DNA of 64,000 bases from Devosia sp. Root413D1 (lineage in GTDB: Bacteria > Pseudomonadota > Alphaproteobacteria > Rhizobiales > Devosiaceae), in contig NZ_LMEA01000002.1 of the NCBI RefSeq assembly GCF_001425235.1, positions 17,974 through 81,973 of the forward strand, given 5' to 3'. The notes under the pieces were generated by a model. That model had not been told where the DNA came from, did not search any database, and worked only from the letters and a program-made list of their open reading frames with translations. Of this stretch, positions 53,043 through 62,862 are shown piece by piece; the first letter of the stretch is position 1, and every line of letters begins with the position of its first letter. The position numbers were made by a program, and so were the translations under genes.

Positions 53043-53738
53043 ATGGCAAAAGACTCACCTCGCACCGACAGCGCCTATCAGGCCCTGAAGCAGGCCATTA
53101 TCGAGCAGGCGATCCGGCCCGGCACCAAGCTGCCCGAGGATCTGATCGGCGAGCAGTTCGGCATGAGCCGCACGCTGGTGCGCGCCGTGCTGGCGCGCCT
53201 CACCGCCGAGGGACTGGTCGATTCCACTTCGCGCAAGAGCGCTATGGTCGCCTCGCCCACCATGACCGAGGCCCGTGAGGTGTTCGAGGTGCGCCGGGCG
53301 CTCGAAAGCGAAGTCGTCCGGCTGATCGTCAAGCGCTGGAAGCCCGAATATGGCGTGACCCTCGAAACCCTGGTGCGGGACGAAGACGCGGCGCGGCAGA
53401 AGAACGACGATCGGCTGTCGATCCGGCTTTCCGGCGAGTTCCACGCCCGGCTCGCCGAAATGAGCGGCAACTCGCTGCTCGGGCGCTACCTGGGCGAGAT
53501 CGTCTCGCGCTGTTCGCTGATCCTTGCCACCTTCGGCCGACCGCACTCATCGGAATGCGCCGTCGACGAGCACCGCGAACTGATCGCCGCATTCCGTTCA
53601 CAGGACATCGCCCGCGCCGTTTCGGCCATGACTGCGCATCTCGATGCAGTGGAACGCCGCGCGCTCATCGCCCACGACGACGAGGAGCCGGCGCCACTCG
53701 CCGAGGTGCTCGCGACGTATTTTGCGAACAATAACTAG
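53043..53738 (+). CDS. GntR family regulator, FCD subfamily
   Basis: A 231-residue regulator. The winged helix spans about 8-75 (LPEDLIGEQFGMSRTLVRAV) and the FCD domain about 85-220, with metal-site histidines in GEFHARLAEM, DEHRELIAAF and MTAHLDAV. The ATG at 53043 follows aggacg; a GTG 15 bases upstream lacks a site. It lies after the amidohydrolase of the Dpp-type cluster on the same strand but behind a 130-base inverted repeat, so it is probably a separate transcript. Its targets are unknown. Confidence 0.92.
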   Translation: MAKDSPRTDSAYQALKQAIIEQAIRPGTKLPEDLIGEQFGMSRTLVRAVLARLTAEGLVDSTSRKSAMVASPTMTEAREVFEVRRALESEVVRLIVKRWKPEYGVTLETLVRDEDAARQKNDDRLSIRLSGEFHARLAEMSGNSLLGRYLGEIVSRCSLILATFGRPHSSECAVDEHRELIAAFRSQDIARAVSAMTAHLDAVERRALIAHDDEEPAPLAEVLATYFANNN

Positions 53739-53761
53739 GCCGTGATGGCGCAGTCGGTGAA

Positions 53762-53797
53762 CCCTCCCCCGCAGGCGGGAGAGGGACGCCGACTGCA
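53762..53797 (+). repeat. short dispersed repeat, copy 3
   Basis: ccctcccccgcaggcgggag followed by agggacgccgactgca, differing from copy 1 (26360-26395) at one position. It lies between the convergent GntR gene and the ATPase gene. Confidence 0.65.
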
Positions 53798-53809
53798 CGA
53801 TCTGTGACC

Positions 53810-54886
<1,077 letters not shown>

Positions 54887-54891
54887 CTCTG

Positions 54892-55884
54892 CTACTCCGC
54901 TGCAGCTCTGATCGGGGTGACCGCGAGCAGCCCGTCGGGGCCGACGGTAACCGGATCGGGGTCGGTGACGTAGCCGCCGAACTGCGCCTTGCCATTGTCG
55001 GCAAAGCCGAGGATGCGCAGCCCGTCAGCGGTTTCGACGATGCGGGCGGCATAGCGGCGGCAGGGCTCGGCGCCATCGAGGAAGGGGCCGGGGGCCACCT
55101 GCCAGGGGCCGCGCGGATCGTCGGCGATGAGGTAATGCGTGCCGGTGACCGGGCTTTGCGGGTTGAACCGCTTGTAGGCCTCGGACCAATGCGCGCCCGA
55201 GGTGCAGAACAGGCAATACCACTTGCCCTGGTGTTCGAAGACCTGCGGTACTTCGAGCTGGCCGAAGCCGCCTGCAAACACCGGCGGCTGCAGCGTCCAG
55301 GTCACGAGGTCGGGCGAGGTGGCAAAGCCGATGGCGCCGCCGGCATTGGGCTCGGCCACACCGGGGACCCGGGCGGTGAAATACATCAGCCAGCCCTTGC
55401 CGCCGGGATCGCGCATCACCCAGGGGTCGCGCATGGCGCGATCGTGCCAGTGGCCGATGGCGTGCGCGGCCTCGTAATGCGCGGCGGCCGGGCCTTCGAG
55501 ATCGAGGCAGAAGCCGGTGCCGACGCGCTGCCAATTATGGAGGTCGGTCGAGGTGGCGTGGCCGATCCGCTGGTAGAGCGCCGCTTCGCTGCGGCGCGTG
55601 CCGGTGTAGAACAGGTGCCAGAGCTGATCGTCGCCGCGGACCACCGAGCCGGTCCAGGTGGTGTAATCGTCCCAGGCGGGGCCGGTGCTGGGAGCAAATG
55701 TGGTGCCCAGGTGCTGCCAATCGACCAGGTTGTCGGAGACGGCATGGCCCTGGGTGACGTTGAGGTGCCTGAGGTCAGGGTCGCCGAGGCGCTTGTCGGC
55801 TTGCAGGAAAAAGCCGTGCCAGCGCTGGCCGTCATTGACGTACCAGCTGTCCCAGATCCAGTTTTTTTCGAGGGCAATGACCAT
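54892..55884 (-). CDS. GH32/GH68-like glycosidase (clan GH-J type five-bladed propeller)
   Basis: A 330-residue cytoplasmic protein (no signal peptide). The three clan-J acidic motifs can be placed: a nucleophile-type Asp12 in WIWDSWYVND, the transition-state stabiliser Asp153 in MRDPWVM and the acid/base Glu211 in LEVPQVF. WTGS (77-80) corresponds to the conserved W(S/T)GS. The usual WMNDPNG is not present in its normal form, so the exact family is uncertain. It should hydrolyse a fructoside or a related glycoside taken up by the co-encoded importer. The ATG at 55884 is chosen with cggag ten bases upstream. Confidence 0.82.
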   Translation of the reverse strand: MVIALEKNWIWDSWYVNDGQRWHGFFLQADKRLGDPDLRHLNVTQGHAVSDNLVDWQHLGTTFAPSTGPAWDDYTTWTGSVVRGDDQLWHLFYTGTRRSEAALYQRIGHATSTDLHNWQRVGTGFCLDLEGPAAAHYEAAHAIGHWHDRAMRDPWVMRDPGGKGWLMYFTARVPGVAEPNAGGAIGFATSPDLVTWTLQPPVFAGGFGQLEVPQVFEHQGKWYCLFCTSGAHWSEAYKRFNPQSPVTGTHYLIADDPRGPWQVAPGPFLDGAEPCRRYAARIVETADGLRILGFADNGKAQFGGYVTDPDPVTVGPDGLLAVTPIRAAAE

Positions 55885-55895
55885 GAGGAACTCCG

Positions 55896-56774
55896 TCAGC
55901 CTTTGACGCCGGTCGAGGCGATCGAGGCAATGAATGCGCGTTGCAGGAACAGGTAGAAGGCGAGCACCGGCACGGTGATCAGCGACAGGTAGGCCATGAT
56001 CTCGCCCCAGGCCCGGTTGAGCTGGAAGAAGTACTGGAGGCCCACCATCACCGGCCGGTAGCCTTCCTGCTGCACCACCATCAGCGGCCACAGATACTGG
56101 TTGTACATGACGAGGAATTTGAGGATCGCGGCCGTCGCCAGCACCGGGCCGGCAAGCGGCATCACCACCTTGCGGTAGACCTGGCCCCAGCTGGCGCCCT
56201 CGACCCGGGCCGCCTCGATCAGCTCGCCCGGCAGATCCTTGAAATACTGCACGAACAGGAAAATCGTCAGCCCATCGGCGATGAACGGGACGATCTGTAC
56301 CTGGTAGGAGTTGAGCCAGCCGAAGGTCAGGCCCTCGAGGCCGATCCAGGGGAGCTTGGAGGCGATCAGCAGCAGCGGGATGGCGATGGTTTCGAACGGC
56401 ACGATGAGCGTTGCGAGGATCGCCGTCAGCACCAGTTCGCGGCCGCGCCAATCGACAAAGACGAAGGCGAAGGCGGCGGCCGAGCAGAGCAGCAGCGACA
56501 GCAGCACCGTGACGCCGGTGACCAGCACCGAGTTGAAGATGAACAGCCCGACCGGCGCGCGCTTGAACGCATCGGCATAGTTGTCGAGTGAAATATCGCC
56601 CACCGGCAGGAAGGCGGCAAAGCTGCCGGTATCGTTGAGCAGCTGCTGGTCGGGCTTGAAGCTCGACATCACCATGAAGATCAGCGGGAAGATGAAGATC
56701 ACCGCGATCAGGATCAGCACGGCATAGCGCACCGCGAGGCGGAGGCCACGGTTATCGGAGGCGATGGTCGCCAT
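55896..56774 (-). CDS. sugar ABC transporter permease (UgpE/MalG type)
   Basis: A 292-residue permease with six predicted helices. VMSSFKPDQQLL after the first helix is the MalG-type motif, and the EAA loop is in GELIEAARVEGASWGQVYRK. The start ATG shares one base with the stop of the preceding permease gene. The C-terminus FLQRAFIASIASTGVKG is typical of UgpE. Confidence 0.94.
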   Translation of the reverse strand: MATIASDNRGLRLAVRYAVLILIAVIFIFPLIFMVMSSFKPDQQLLNDTGSFAAFLPVGDISLDNYADAFKRAPVGLFIFNSVLVTGVTVLLSLLLCSAAAFAFVFVDWRGRELVLTAILATLIVPFETIAIPLLLIASKLPWIGLEGLTFGWLNSYQVQIVPFIADGLTIFLFVQYFKDLPGELIEAARVEGASWGQVYRKVVMPLAGPVLATAAILKFLVMYNQYLWPLMVVQQEGYRPVMVGLQYFFQLNRAWGEIMAYLSLITVPVLAFYLFLQRAFIASIASTGVKG

Positions 56775-57847
56775 CACTGCTTCTCCCGGGTGAGGTAGCG
56801 CTGGATCAGCGAGATCGAGAACACGATGACGAACAGGATCACCGAGATGGTCGAGCCGCCGGAAATATCCTGCTTGCCATAGCCGCGCTCGACCGCCTGG
56901 AAGACGATGGTCTGGGTGGAATCGAGCGGCCCGCCGCCGGTCATCACGTCGATCTGGCTGAACAGCGCGAAGGCCTGCATGGTGATGACGATGAGGATCA
57001 GCACGGCGGTGTTTCGGAGGCCTGGCCAGGTGACGTAGCGGAACACCTGCCACTTGCTGGAGCCCTCGATGGCCGCGGCCTCGTAGAGCGAGGGGCTGAT
57101 GGTCTGCAGCCCGGAGAGCCAGATCACCATGTGAAAGCCCACGGCCTGCCAGATCGACATGGCGATGATGGCGCCGAGCGCGGTCGAGGGGTTGCCGAGC
57201 CAATCGATCTTGGGGAAGGCGCCGAAACTCAGCGCCCCCAGCAGGTTGTTCAAGAGCCCGCTGCTGCCATCATAGATGAAGCGCCAGAGCAGCGAGACGA
57301 CGACGATCGAAACCACCACCGGCATGAAATAGATGGCGCGGAACAGGTTGATGCCCCTGAGCCGCTGGTTGATCAGCAGCGCCAGAACCAGCGCCAGCCC
57401 GGCCTGCACCGGGGCGACGACGAGGACGAAAATGAAGGTGTTGACGATCGCCTTCATGAACACCACGTCGCGGGCCAGCACATAGGTGGGGTGCTCGCCC
57501 AGCTGGAAGCTGAACCACTCGCGCATGCCGGCAAATTGCGGCAGATCGGGATTGTTGCGGGTGACGCTGCGCAGCGTCGGGTATTTCGGCGCCCCGTCCG
57601 CATCGCGCAGCACGGCGCCACTGGCGTCGCGCTCGGGTTCGAGCGTCAGCATGCCGATGCCGAGCAACTGCTCGTAATTGGCGAGGCCGACGAACTCGGT
57701 GGGGTTGGGCGAGATCAGCCGCTGGTTGGTGAAGCTCAGCCCGATGGCGAAGATGAACGGCAGCACCACGAAGACCGCGATGAGCAGGGCCGCCGGCCCG
57801 GCCATCAGCCAGCCGATCCGATTGGAGCGCGTGAACTTGGAAGCCAT
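56774..57847 (-). CDS. sugar ABC transporter permease (UgpA/MalF type)
   Basis: A 357-residue permease. The first helix (PAALLIAVFVVLPFIFAIGL) is followed by a long periplasmic loop of about 90 residues, larger than in the UgpA-like permease at 36150. The EAA loop is in SLYEAAAIEGSSKWQVFRYV, and DVMTGGGPLDSTQTI is the typical late loop. It pairs with the downstream permease. A hairpin separates it from the binding-protein gene. Confidence 0.94.
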   Translation of the reverse strand: MASKFTRSNRIGWLMAGPAALLIAVFVVLPFIFAIGLSFTNQRLISPNPTEFVGLANYEQLLGIGMLTLEPERDASGAVLRDADGAPKYPTLRSVTRNNPDLPQFAGMREWFSFQLGEHPTYVLARDVVFMKAIVNTFIFVLVVAPVQAGLALVLALLINQRLRGINLFRAIYFMPVVVSIVVVSLLWRFIYDGSSGLLNNLLGALSFGAFPKIDWLGNPSTALGAIIAMSIWQAVGFHMVIWLSGLQTISPSLYEAAAIEGSSKWQVFRYVTWPGLRNTAVLILIVITMQAFALFSQIDVMTGGGPLDSTQTIVFQAVERGYGKQDISGGSTISVILFVIVFSISLIQRYLTREKQ

Positions 57848-57873
57848 GTCGATCTCGCGAGGGCAGGGGACAA

Positions 57874-57895
57874 GATCCCGGCCGAAGCCGGGATC
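57874..57895 (-). terminator. GC hairpin between binding-protein and permease genes
   Basis: A perfect 9-bp stem, GATCCCGGC with GCCGGGATC around a CGAA tetraloop, in the 77-base gap between the two genes. A further pairing of flanking gggg/cccc could extend it. Confidence 0.65.
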
Positions 57896-57924
57896 CCCTC
57901 CTGAGGGCCAGAGGGAGTTAGACC

Positions 57925-59181
57925 CTAGAAGCCGTAATTGCCGTTCTTTTCGATATCGGCGTCGATCTCGTCGACCGCCGCATCGAGGGTGTCGGCGACG
58001 CTGGCGCCATTGGCGATATCGGCGAGGGCCTTTTCGAACACCTTGGCCTCGACCACGTAGCCAGGGGTGACCGGCCGGAGCAGCGCCTGCTTGGCCGACA
58101 GATCGAAGAACACCGCCAGCTTGCCGCCCGGCTTGTAGTTCTCGGTCAGCGCCGCCGCCGAAGCGGTGGCCGGGATCAGCCCGATGCCGTCGGAGAAGGC
58201 CGCGAGGTACTTATCCTGCAGCGCGAACTCGATGAACTTCGCCGCCCCATCGGGGTGCGCCGATTTGGCCGAGACGCCGAACTGCCACGACGCGGCGCCG
58301 ATCTTGGGACCATTGCCGAAATCGGGCGCGGGCAGGAACAGCACGTCGTCATAGGCGGCGAGGGTGCCGATGGCGGCCCAGTTGCCGTTCCACGAGAAGG
58401 CGTATTTGCCGCTGTTGAAGCCGGCATCGCGATCGGCCGGATCCTGCGTCGCCTGGGCATAGCCGGCGGTGAACAGGCCCTGCCACCACTCGCCAAAGGC
58501 CAGGGCGGCATCGCCGTTCAGCTTGCCTTCGGCAGTTTTGTAGGTCGAGCGATCGACGATATCGCCGCCAAAGCTCTGCAGCAGTGGCGAATAGGCATAG
58601 GGATACCACTCGCCCGTCCAGGCCGTGCCGAGGTCGAGCGCGTATTCGAAGGTGCCCGAGGCCTTGGCCTTATCGAGCGCAGCCATGAACTCGTCCTTGG
58701 TCCAGGGCTGCTCGAGCGTCGGGGTGCGAAGGCCGAGCGCATCGAGCGTCGACTGGCGGGTGACGAGCGACACCGCGGCGTCCCACAGCCCGATCGAATA
58801 GAGCTGGCCGTTCCACACGCCCTTGGTGCCGGGCAGGAAACTGGCGATCTTCGTCTCATCGATCTTGAGCGGCTGCATGTAGCCGGCCCAGGCCCAGTTC
58901 GGCATCACCGGGCCATCGACATCGAGGATGTCGGGCAGGTTGCCGGCGAGCGCCCCGGCAACGACGCTGTCATTATAGGCGGCCTGCGGGAAGCTCTGCA
59001 GCTCGACCTTCCAGTCGGCCTGGCTGGTGTTGAAATCGGAGATGATCTGGTTGACCAGCTTCTGTTCAACCTCGTTGCCGGCGCCATGGTACCACATGGT
59101 GAGCGTGGTCTGGGCCAAGGCGCCACCGGATGAAAGCGCGGTGCTGAGCAGCACGCCCGTAACGAATAGAAGTTTGCTCAC
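57925..59181 (-). CDS. sugar ABC transporter substrate-binding protein, family 1
   Basis: A 418-residue periplasmic protein with signal peptide (residues 1-23, ending SGGALA/Q). TLTMWYHGAGNEVEQKLVNQ at the mature start is the usual family-1 pattern, and FSWNGNWAAIG is another. It begins five bases after the LacI stop codon, so regulator and importer are one transcript. With a clan-J glycosidase in the operon, a fructosyl- or related oligosaccharide is a reasonable but unproven ligand. Confidence 0.94.
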   Translation of the reverse strand: MSKLLFVTGVLLSTALSSGGALAQTTLTMWYHGAGNEVEQKLVNQIISDFNTSQADWKVELQSFPQAAYNDSVVAGALAGNLPDILDVDGPVMPNWAWAGYMQPLKIDETKIASFLPGTKGVWNGQLYSIGLWDAAVSLVTRQSTLDALGLRTPTLEQPWTKDEFMAALDKAKASGTFEYALDLGTAWTGEWYPYAYSPLLQSFGGDIVDRSTYKTAEGKLNGDAALAFGEWWQGLFTAGYAQATQDPADRDAGFNSGKYAFSWNGNWAAIGTLAAYDDVLFLPAPDFGNGPKIGAASWQFGVSAKSAHPDGAAKFIEFALQDKYLAAFSDGIGLIPATASAAALTENYKPGGKLAVFFDLSAKQALLRPVTPGYVVEAKVFEKALADIANGASVADTLDAAVDEIDADIEKNGNYGF

Positions 59182-59186
59182 TGTCG

Positions 59187-60269
59187 TTAGTCCTCCCTGA
59201 CGAGTTTTAGCTGTGAGACGTTGGGTGGGCGCCGCTCGGTGACCGATTGGCGCCAGTAGACCGGCCCGCCGATCACGTCGGGGCCGGTATCATTCCGGCT
59301 CTCGCCGGAAATCAGATCGAGCAACCGCTGCGCGGCGCGCACGCCCATCGCGGTATAGGGCAGCTCCACGGTGGTGAGCGGCGGATAGAGCGTTTCGGCG
59401 ATGACGCGGTAATTGTCGTAGCCGGCCACCGAGATATCGTCGGGGACCGCAAGCCCGCGCGAGCGCAGGATCCCGTAGACCTTGAGCGCCTGCCGGTCGT
59501 TACCGCAGCAGAACACGGTGGGCGGCTGGTCGAGGTTCAGCATCCGGTCGATGGCGGTCCACAGCACCTGCGTCTCGGTTTCCGGGCTGCCGATCTCGCC
59601 GCATTGCAGCAGCGCCGGATCGTAGGCGATGCCGGCCTCGCCGAGCGCATCGCGATAGCCGCCGCGGCGGAGGCCGGTGGCGACGATATCCTCGCGCAGC
59701 GTCAGGTAGGCGATGCGCTGGTGTCCGGCGGCGATCAGCCGCGACACCAGGTCGTGCTGGCCGCGCCGGTCATCGGGGATCACTGCGGGGGTGCCGGCAT
59801 CGTCGTAGCAGTTGGTCAGCACCACCGGCGTATCGTCGGGCACCGGCGGCAGCCGGACATTCTGGTGGTAGGGCGCTACATAGATCAGGCCCTCGACCCG
59901 GTGCTCGAGGAAGGTCTTGATCAGCTCGGGCACGCGTTCCGAGCGGTTGCCCGAGTCCGCGATCATCAGCGTCTTGCCGGTGAGCCCGATGGTCTGCTGG
60001 ATGCCGCGCACCAGCAGCAGCTCGGGCAGGCCGGCCGGCTGCGCCGGCTCGATCTGGTCGGAGATGGCGCCGGTGATCAGCCCGATCAACCCGGATTTGT
60101 TGGAGCGCATCATCCGCGCGGCGCTCGAGGGGACATAGCCGAGCGCGGCGATCGCGGCAGTGACCGCGGCGCGGGTTTTCTTCCCCACCGGGGCATCGCC
60201 GTTCAGCACCCGGCTCACCGTCTTGGGCGAAACCTTGGCGGCTTTCGCCACGTCATAGATCGTTGCCAT
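59187..60269 (-). CDS. LacI family transcriptional regulator
   Basis: A 360-residue repressor. Residues 1-25 hold the LacI helix-turn-helix (MATIYDVAKAAKVSPKTVSR) and the hinge helix follows at about 45-60 (YVPSSAARMMRS). A periplasmic-binding-like effector domain takes the rest. It is the first gene of the importer/glycosidase operon. Two tandem TGACACCGATGTCA sites lie 30 bases before its start codon, so autoregulation of the whole operon is likely. Confidence 0.94.
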   Translation of the reverse strand: MATIYDVAKAAKVSPKTVSRVLNGDAPVGKKTRAAVTAAIAALGYVPSSAARMMRSNKSGLIGLITGAISDQIEPAQPAGLPELLLVRGIQQTIGLTGKTLMIADSGNRSERVPELIKTFLEHRVEGLIYVAPYHQNVRLPPVPDDTPVVLTNCYDDAGTPAVIPDDRRGQHDLVSRLIAAGHQRIAYLTLREDIVATGLRRGGYRDALGEAGIAYDPALLQCGEIGSPETETQVLWTAIDRMLNLDQPPTVFCCGNDRQALKVYGILRSRGLAVPDDISVAGYDNYRVIAETLYPPLTTVELPYTAMGVRAAQRLLDLISGESRNDTGPDVIGGPVYWRQSVTERRPPNVSQLKLVRED

Positions 60270-60298
60270 CGCAGCCTCCCCTGGTCATGTCCGGTTTG

Positions 60299-60326
60299 TG
60301 ACACCGATGTCATGACACCGATGTCA
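60299..60326. promoter_or_regulatory. tandem LacI-type operators
   Basis: Two adjacent identical 14-base sites, TGACACCGATGTCA at 60299-60312 and 60313-60326. Each has 5-bp inverted arms (TGACA/TGTCA) around a 4-base centre. They lie just upstream of the lacI-type gene at the head of the operon. Confidence 0.7.
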
Positions 60327-60395
60327 TCTACGGCGGAGCGGGGCGGGAGTCAATGGTGATCGCAGGCTTGCCCGGGTTCTCGCCTCCCCACCGGC

Positions 60396-60501
60396 TGTCA
60401 TCCCAGCGAAAGCTGGGACCCCTCGGCGAGGGCTTGCCCTCGTCCGGCATCCATCCGCTTGCGCTGTGGCGAGTTGGGTCCCAGCTTTCGCTGGGATGAC
60501 A
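60396..60501 (+). repeat. palindromic dispersed element, copy D (long form)
   Basis: tgtcatcccagcgaaagctg to cagctttcgctgggatgaca, 106 bases, with the inner hairpin ggcgagggcttgccctcg also seen in copy C. Its flanks (caccgg left, tcgagtttggggcaattgc right) match copy A, giving the same orientation. Confidence 0.85.
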
Positions 60502-60554
60502 TCGAGTTTGGGGCAATTGCGGTGGGTCGGTTGCCAGTACTTGCAGTCTGTTTC

Positions 60555-61934
60555 CTAGCCGCCCAGCCGCAGCCTCGCCTCAAACCCATCCGCCCACCCC
60601 TCGACCGGTGAGCGCAGCAGCAGCTCGCCGCCGGTCTGCTGCATGATGGTGGCGACGACGGCGAGGCCGAGGCCGGTGCCGCTGGCGCGGGTGGGGCCGC
60701 GGGCGAAGCGTTCGGTGAGGCGGGCCATCAGTTCGGGGGCGACGATGGGGCCGTGGTTGCGCACCACCAGCAGCGGCCCGGGGCCGGCGGTAACGAACAC
60801 CGGGCCGTTCGGCGCGCCATGCAGCAGCGCGTTGTGGATCAGGTTGCGGATGGCGATGGCGAAGGCATCGGGGTTGATCCGCTGGGTGAGCTCAGCCGCC
60901 GGGTGGCGCTCGAAGCGCACCCGCCCGCGGGTGCTCGATTGCGCCTCGAAATCGCGCAGCACCAGGTTGAGCACCGGCGCGAGGTCGACAAGATCAGCGG
61001 AACGCGCGAAGCCGGCTTCGAGCCGGGAGAGCTGCAGCAGCTTTTCGCTGAGATCGGCGAGGCCGCGCAGCGATTGCTCGATCTCTTTGAGCCGCGGCGA
61101 GGCCTGGTCGCCGAGTTCGCGGGCCAGACGCTGGGTCTGCGCCAGCGCCCCGGCGATCGGCGTCCTCAGCTCATGCGCGCTGCTCGCGGCGAAGGTGCGC
61201 TCGGCCTCCATGGCGGCGCGCAGCCGCTCGAGCAGGCCCTCGATCTCGCGGGCGATCGGCGCCAGTTCGGCCGGCTGGTCGTCATCGTTGAGCGGGGTGA
61301 GGTTGGTGCCGCTGCGCAACGCCACGTCGCGGCTCAGGCGCTTCACCGGTTGCAGCGCCAGCCGCACCGCCTGCCAGATGCCGAGCCCGACCAGCGGCAG
61401 CAGAGCCGCGAGCGGCCAGAGCAACCCGGCGACGGCGCCCCACAGCGCATCGCTCCGCGCAGTTGAGGTTTCGAGCACCAAAATGCCCATGCCGTTGCGC
61501 CGGTCGGTGGATTTGAAGGCGCGGTGGCCATCGATGAAGGTGAGGCCATCCGTGGCCGGCAGCGCCGGCAGCACCTCGGGCGCATCCTCGGCGCGCAGCC
61601 GGATCACCCCGTTCTGGTCGAACACCAGGTAGGTGAAGGCTTCGAGCTCGGGCGCCATTTCGTCGGGCCGGGGCAGGGGCCGGCCCTTGGGCCCGCGATT
61701 ATCGTCGTCGCGCCCGAGCCGCGGCACCGGGGCGCGGCCATGCACATCGTCGCCGACATCGCGGTTGGCCAGCGGCAACAGGCGATAGGCGCTCTGGCGC
61801 AGCGTTTCGTCGAACGCCTGCTCGAGTTCGCTGCGCAGCACCAAAGTCGAGATCGCGGCGCCGCCGAGCCAGAACACCAGCATGCCGGCGCTGAGCCACA
61901 CGGCGAGCTGCAGCGCGATGGAGCGGCGCTTCAT
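60555..61934 (-). CDS. two-component sensor histidine kinase
   Basis: A 459-residue kinase. Membrane helices at about 9-34 and 165-190 enclose a periplasmic sensor domain of about 130 residues with an acidic/arginine-rich stretch (RLGRDDDNRGPKGRPLPRPD). HAMP-like linker, then the phospho-acceptor His254 in SAHELRTP, an N box NLIHNALLHG and G boxes in GTGLGLAVV. The ATG at 61934 overlaps the response-regulator stop (ATGA). Kinases of this layout often sense metals, cationic peptides or carboxylates. Confidence 0.94.
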   Translation of the reverse strand: MKRRSIALQLAVWLSAGMLVFWLGGAAISTLVLRSELEQAFDETLRQSAYRLLPLANRDVGDDVHGRAPVPRLGRDDDNRGPKGRPLPRPDEMAPELEAFTYLVFDQNGVIRLRAEDAPEVLPALPATDGLTFIDGHRAFKSTDRRNGMGILVLETSTARSDALWGAVAGLLWPLAALLPLVGLGIWQAVRLALQPVKRLSRDVALRSGTNLTPLNDDDQPAELAPIAREIEGLLERLRAAMEAERTFAASSAHELRTPIAGALAQTQRLARELGDQASPRLKEIEQSLRGLADLSEKLLQLSRLEAGFARSADLVDLAPVLNLVLRDFEAQSSTRGRVRFERHPAAELTQRINPDAFAIAIRNLIHNALLHGAPNGPVFVTAGPGPLLVVRNHGPIVAPELMARLTERFARGPTRASGTGLGLAVVATIMQQTGGELLLRSPVEGWADGFEARLRLGG

Positions 61935-62587
61935 GGCTCGACCCGGTAGCCGAGGCCGCGCACCGTGGTGATGACGGCCTGGCCGAGTTTCTTGCGTAAC
62001 CGGCTGACATAGACCTCGACGGCATTGCCCTCGATTTCGGCGCCGAACGGATAGAGCGAATCCTCGATTTCCGCCTTGGTGACGATGCCGCCGCGCCGGC
62101 TCAAGAGCCGCTCCAGCACCGCCCATTCGCGCGCCGTGACGCCGATCGGCTTGCCGTCGAGGGTTATGCTGCGGGTCGCGAGGTTGACGCGGGCTGCGCC
62201 CAGCTGCAGCTCGGGCGTGGCGATGCCGGCATAGCGGCGGGCCACGGCGGAAACACGGGCGCTCATTTCGTCGAGATCGAAGGGTTTGACCAGGTAATCG
62301 TCGGCCCCGGCATTCAGCCCCTCGATGCGGATGGCCACCTGATCCTGCGCCGTGGCGATGATCACCGGCACCGGATTGCCCGACTTGCGCAGGTGCTTCA
62401 GCAGATCCAGCCCGCGCCCATCGGGCAGGTTGAGATCGAGCAGGATCAGCCCGTATTCGACGGTATCGAGCGCGGCGCGCGCGTCGTCGAGCCGCTGCAT
62501 CCAATCGACGCCATGGCCATCGGCGCGCAGCTGATCGCGCATCGCCTCGCCGAGCACATAGTCATCCTCAATCAGCAGAATGCGCAC
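61931..62587 (-). CDS. two-component response regulator, OmpR/PhoB family
   Basis: A 218-residue regulator. The receiver domain has acidic pocket Glu7-Asp8-Asp9, phospho-acceptor Asp51 (LLDLNLPDG) and Lys101 (YLVKPFD). The C-terminal winged helix spans about 125-216 (EGNAVEVYVSRLRKKLG). It is co-translated with the kinase gene. It is divergent from a Spy-like gene at 62863, which may be one of its targets. Confidence 0.95.
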   Translation of the reverse strand: MRILLIEDDYVLGEAMRDQLRADGHGVDWMQRLDDARAALDTVEYGLILLDLNLPDGRGLDLLKHLRKSGNPVPVIIATAQDQVAIRIEGLNAGADDYLVKPFDLDEMSARVSAVARRYAGIATPELQLGAARVNLATRSITLDGKPIGVTAREWAVLERLLSRRGGIVTKAEIEDSLYPFGAEIEGNAVEVYVSRLRKKLGQAVITTVRGLGYRVEP

Positions 62588-62612
62588 GCCATGGGCCCCT
62601 TTGGCCGACTCT

Positions 62613-62680
62613 GGAGCGCTTTCAGGAAAAGTTGCAGACTTTTCCGGTTCGAAAGCGCGACGAAATCAAAGACTTAGAGC
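62613..62680 (+). repeat. agcgctttcagg dispersed repeat, copy 2
   Basis: ggagcgctttcaggaaaagt, then tgcagacttttccggttcga and aagcgcgac, about 46 identical bases shared with 51162-51230, followed by the shared aaatcaa and tagagcg tail. It sits in the divergent region upstream of the response-regulator gene. Confidence 0.75.
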
Positions 62681-62862
62681 GTTCACCGGTTCGATAGAAT
62701 GCTGAACTGCTCTAGCCCGCCAAGCTGTCGCCAGCCTTACGAAAAATCTGGGCCCCCGCAAGGTCGCCGACAGCTTGGGCTGGTTGTCTCTCCCCAGATC
62801 GCAGCGACCCCGCCGCGACCCGTGCCGGCGCCGCAGCCGGCCAGCAAAGAGGATAGACGCTC

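Noticed and set aside
51245-53065. A 606-codon open frame on the minus strand opposite the chlorohydrolase-like gene
   Set aside because: Shadow frame rich in Arg/His/Gly; the plus-strand gene has family motifs and a start behind a plausible site.
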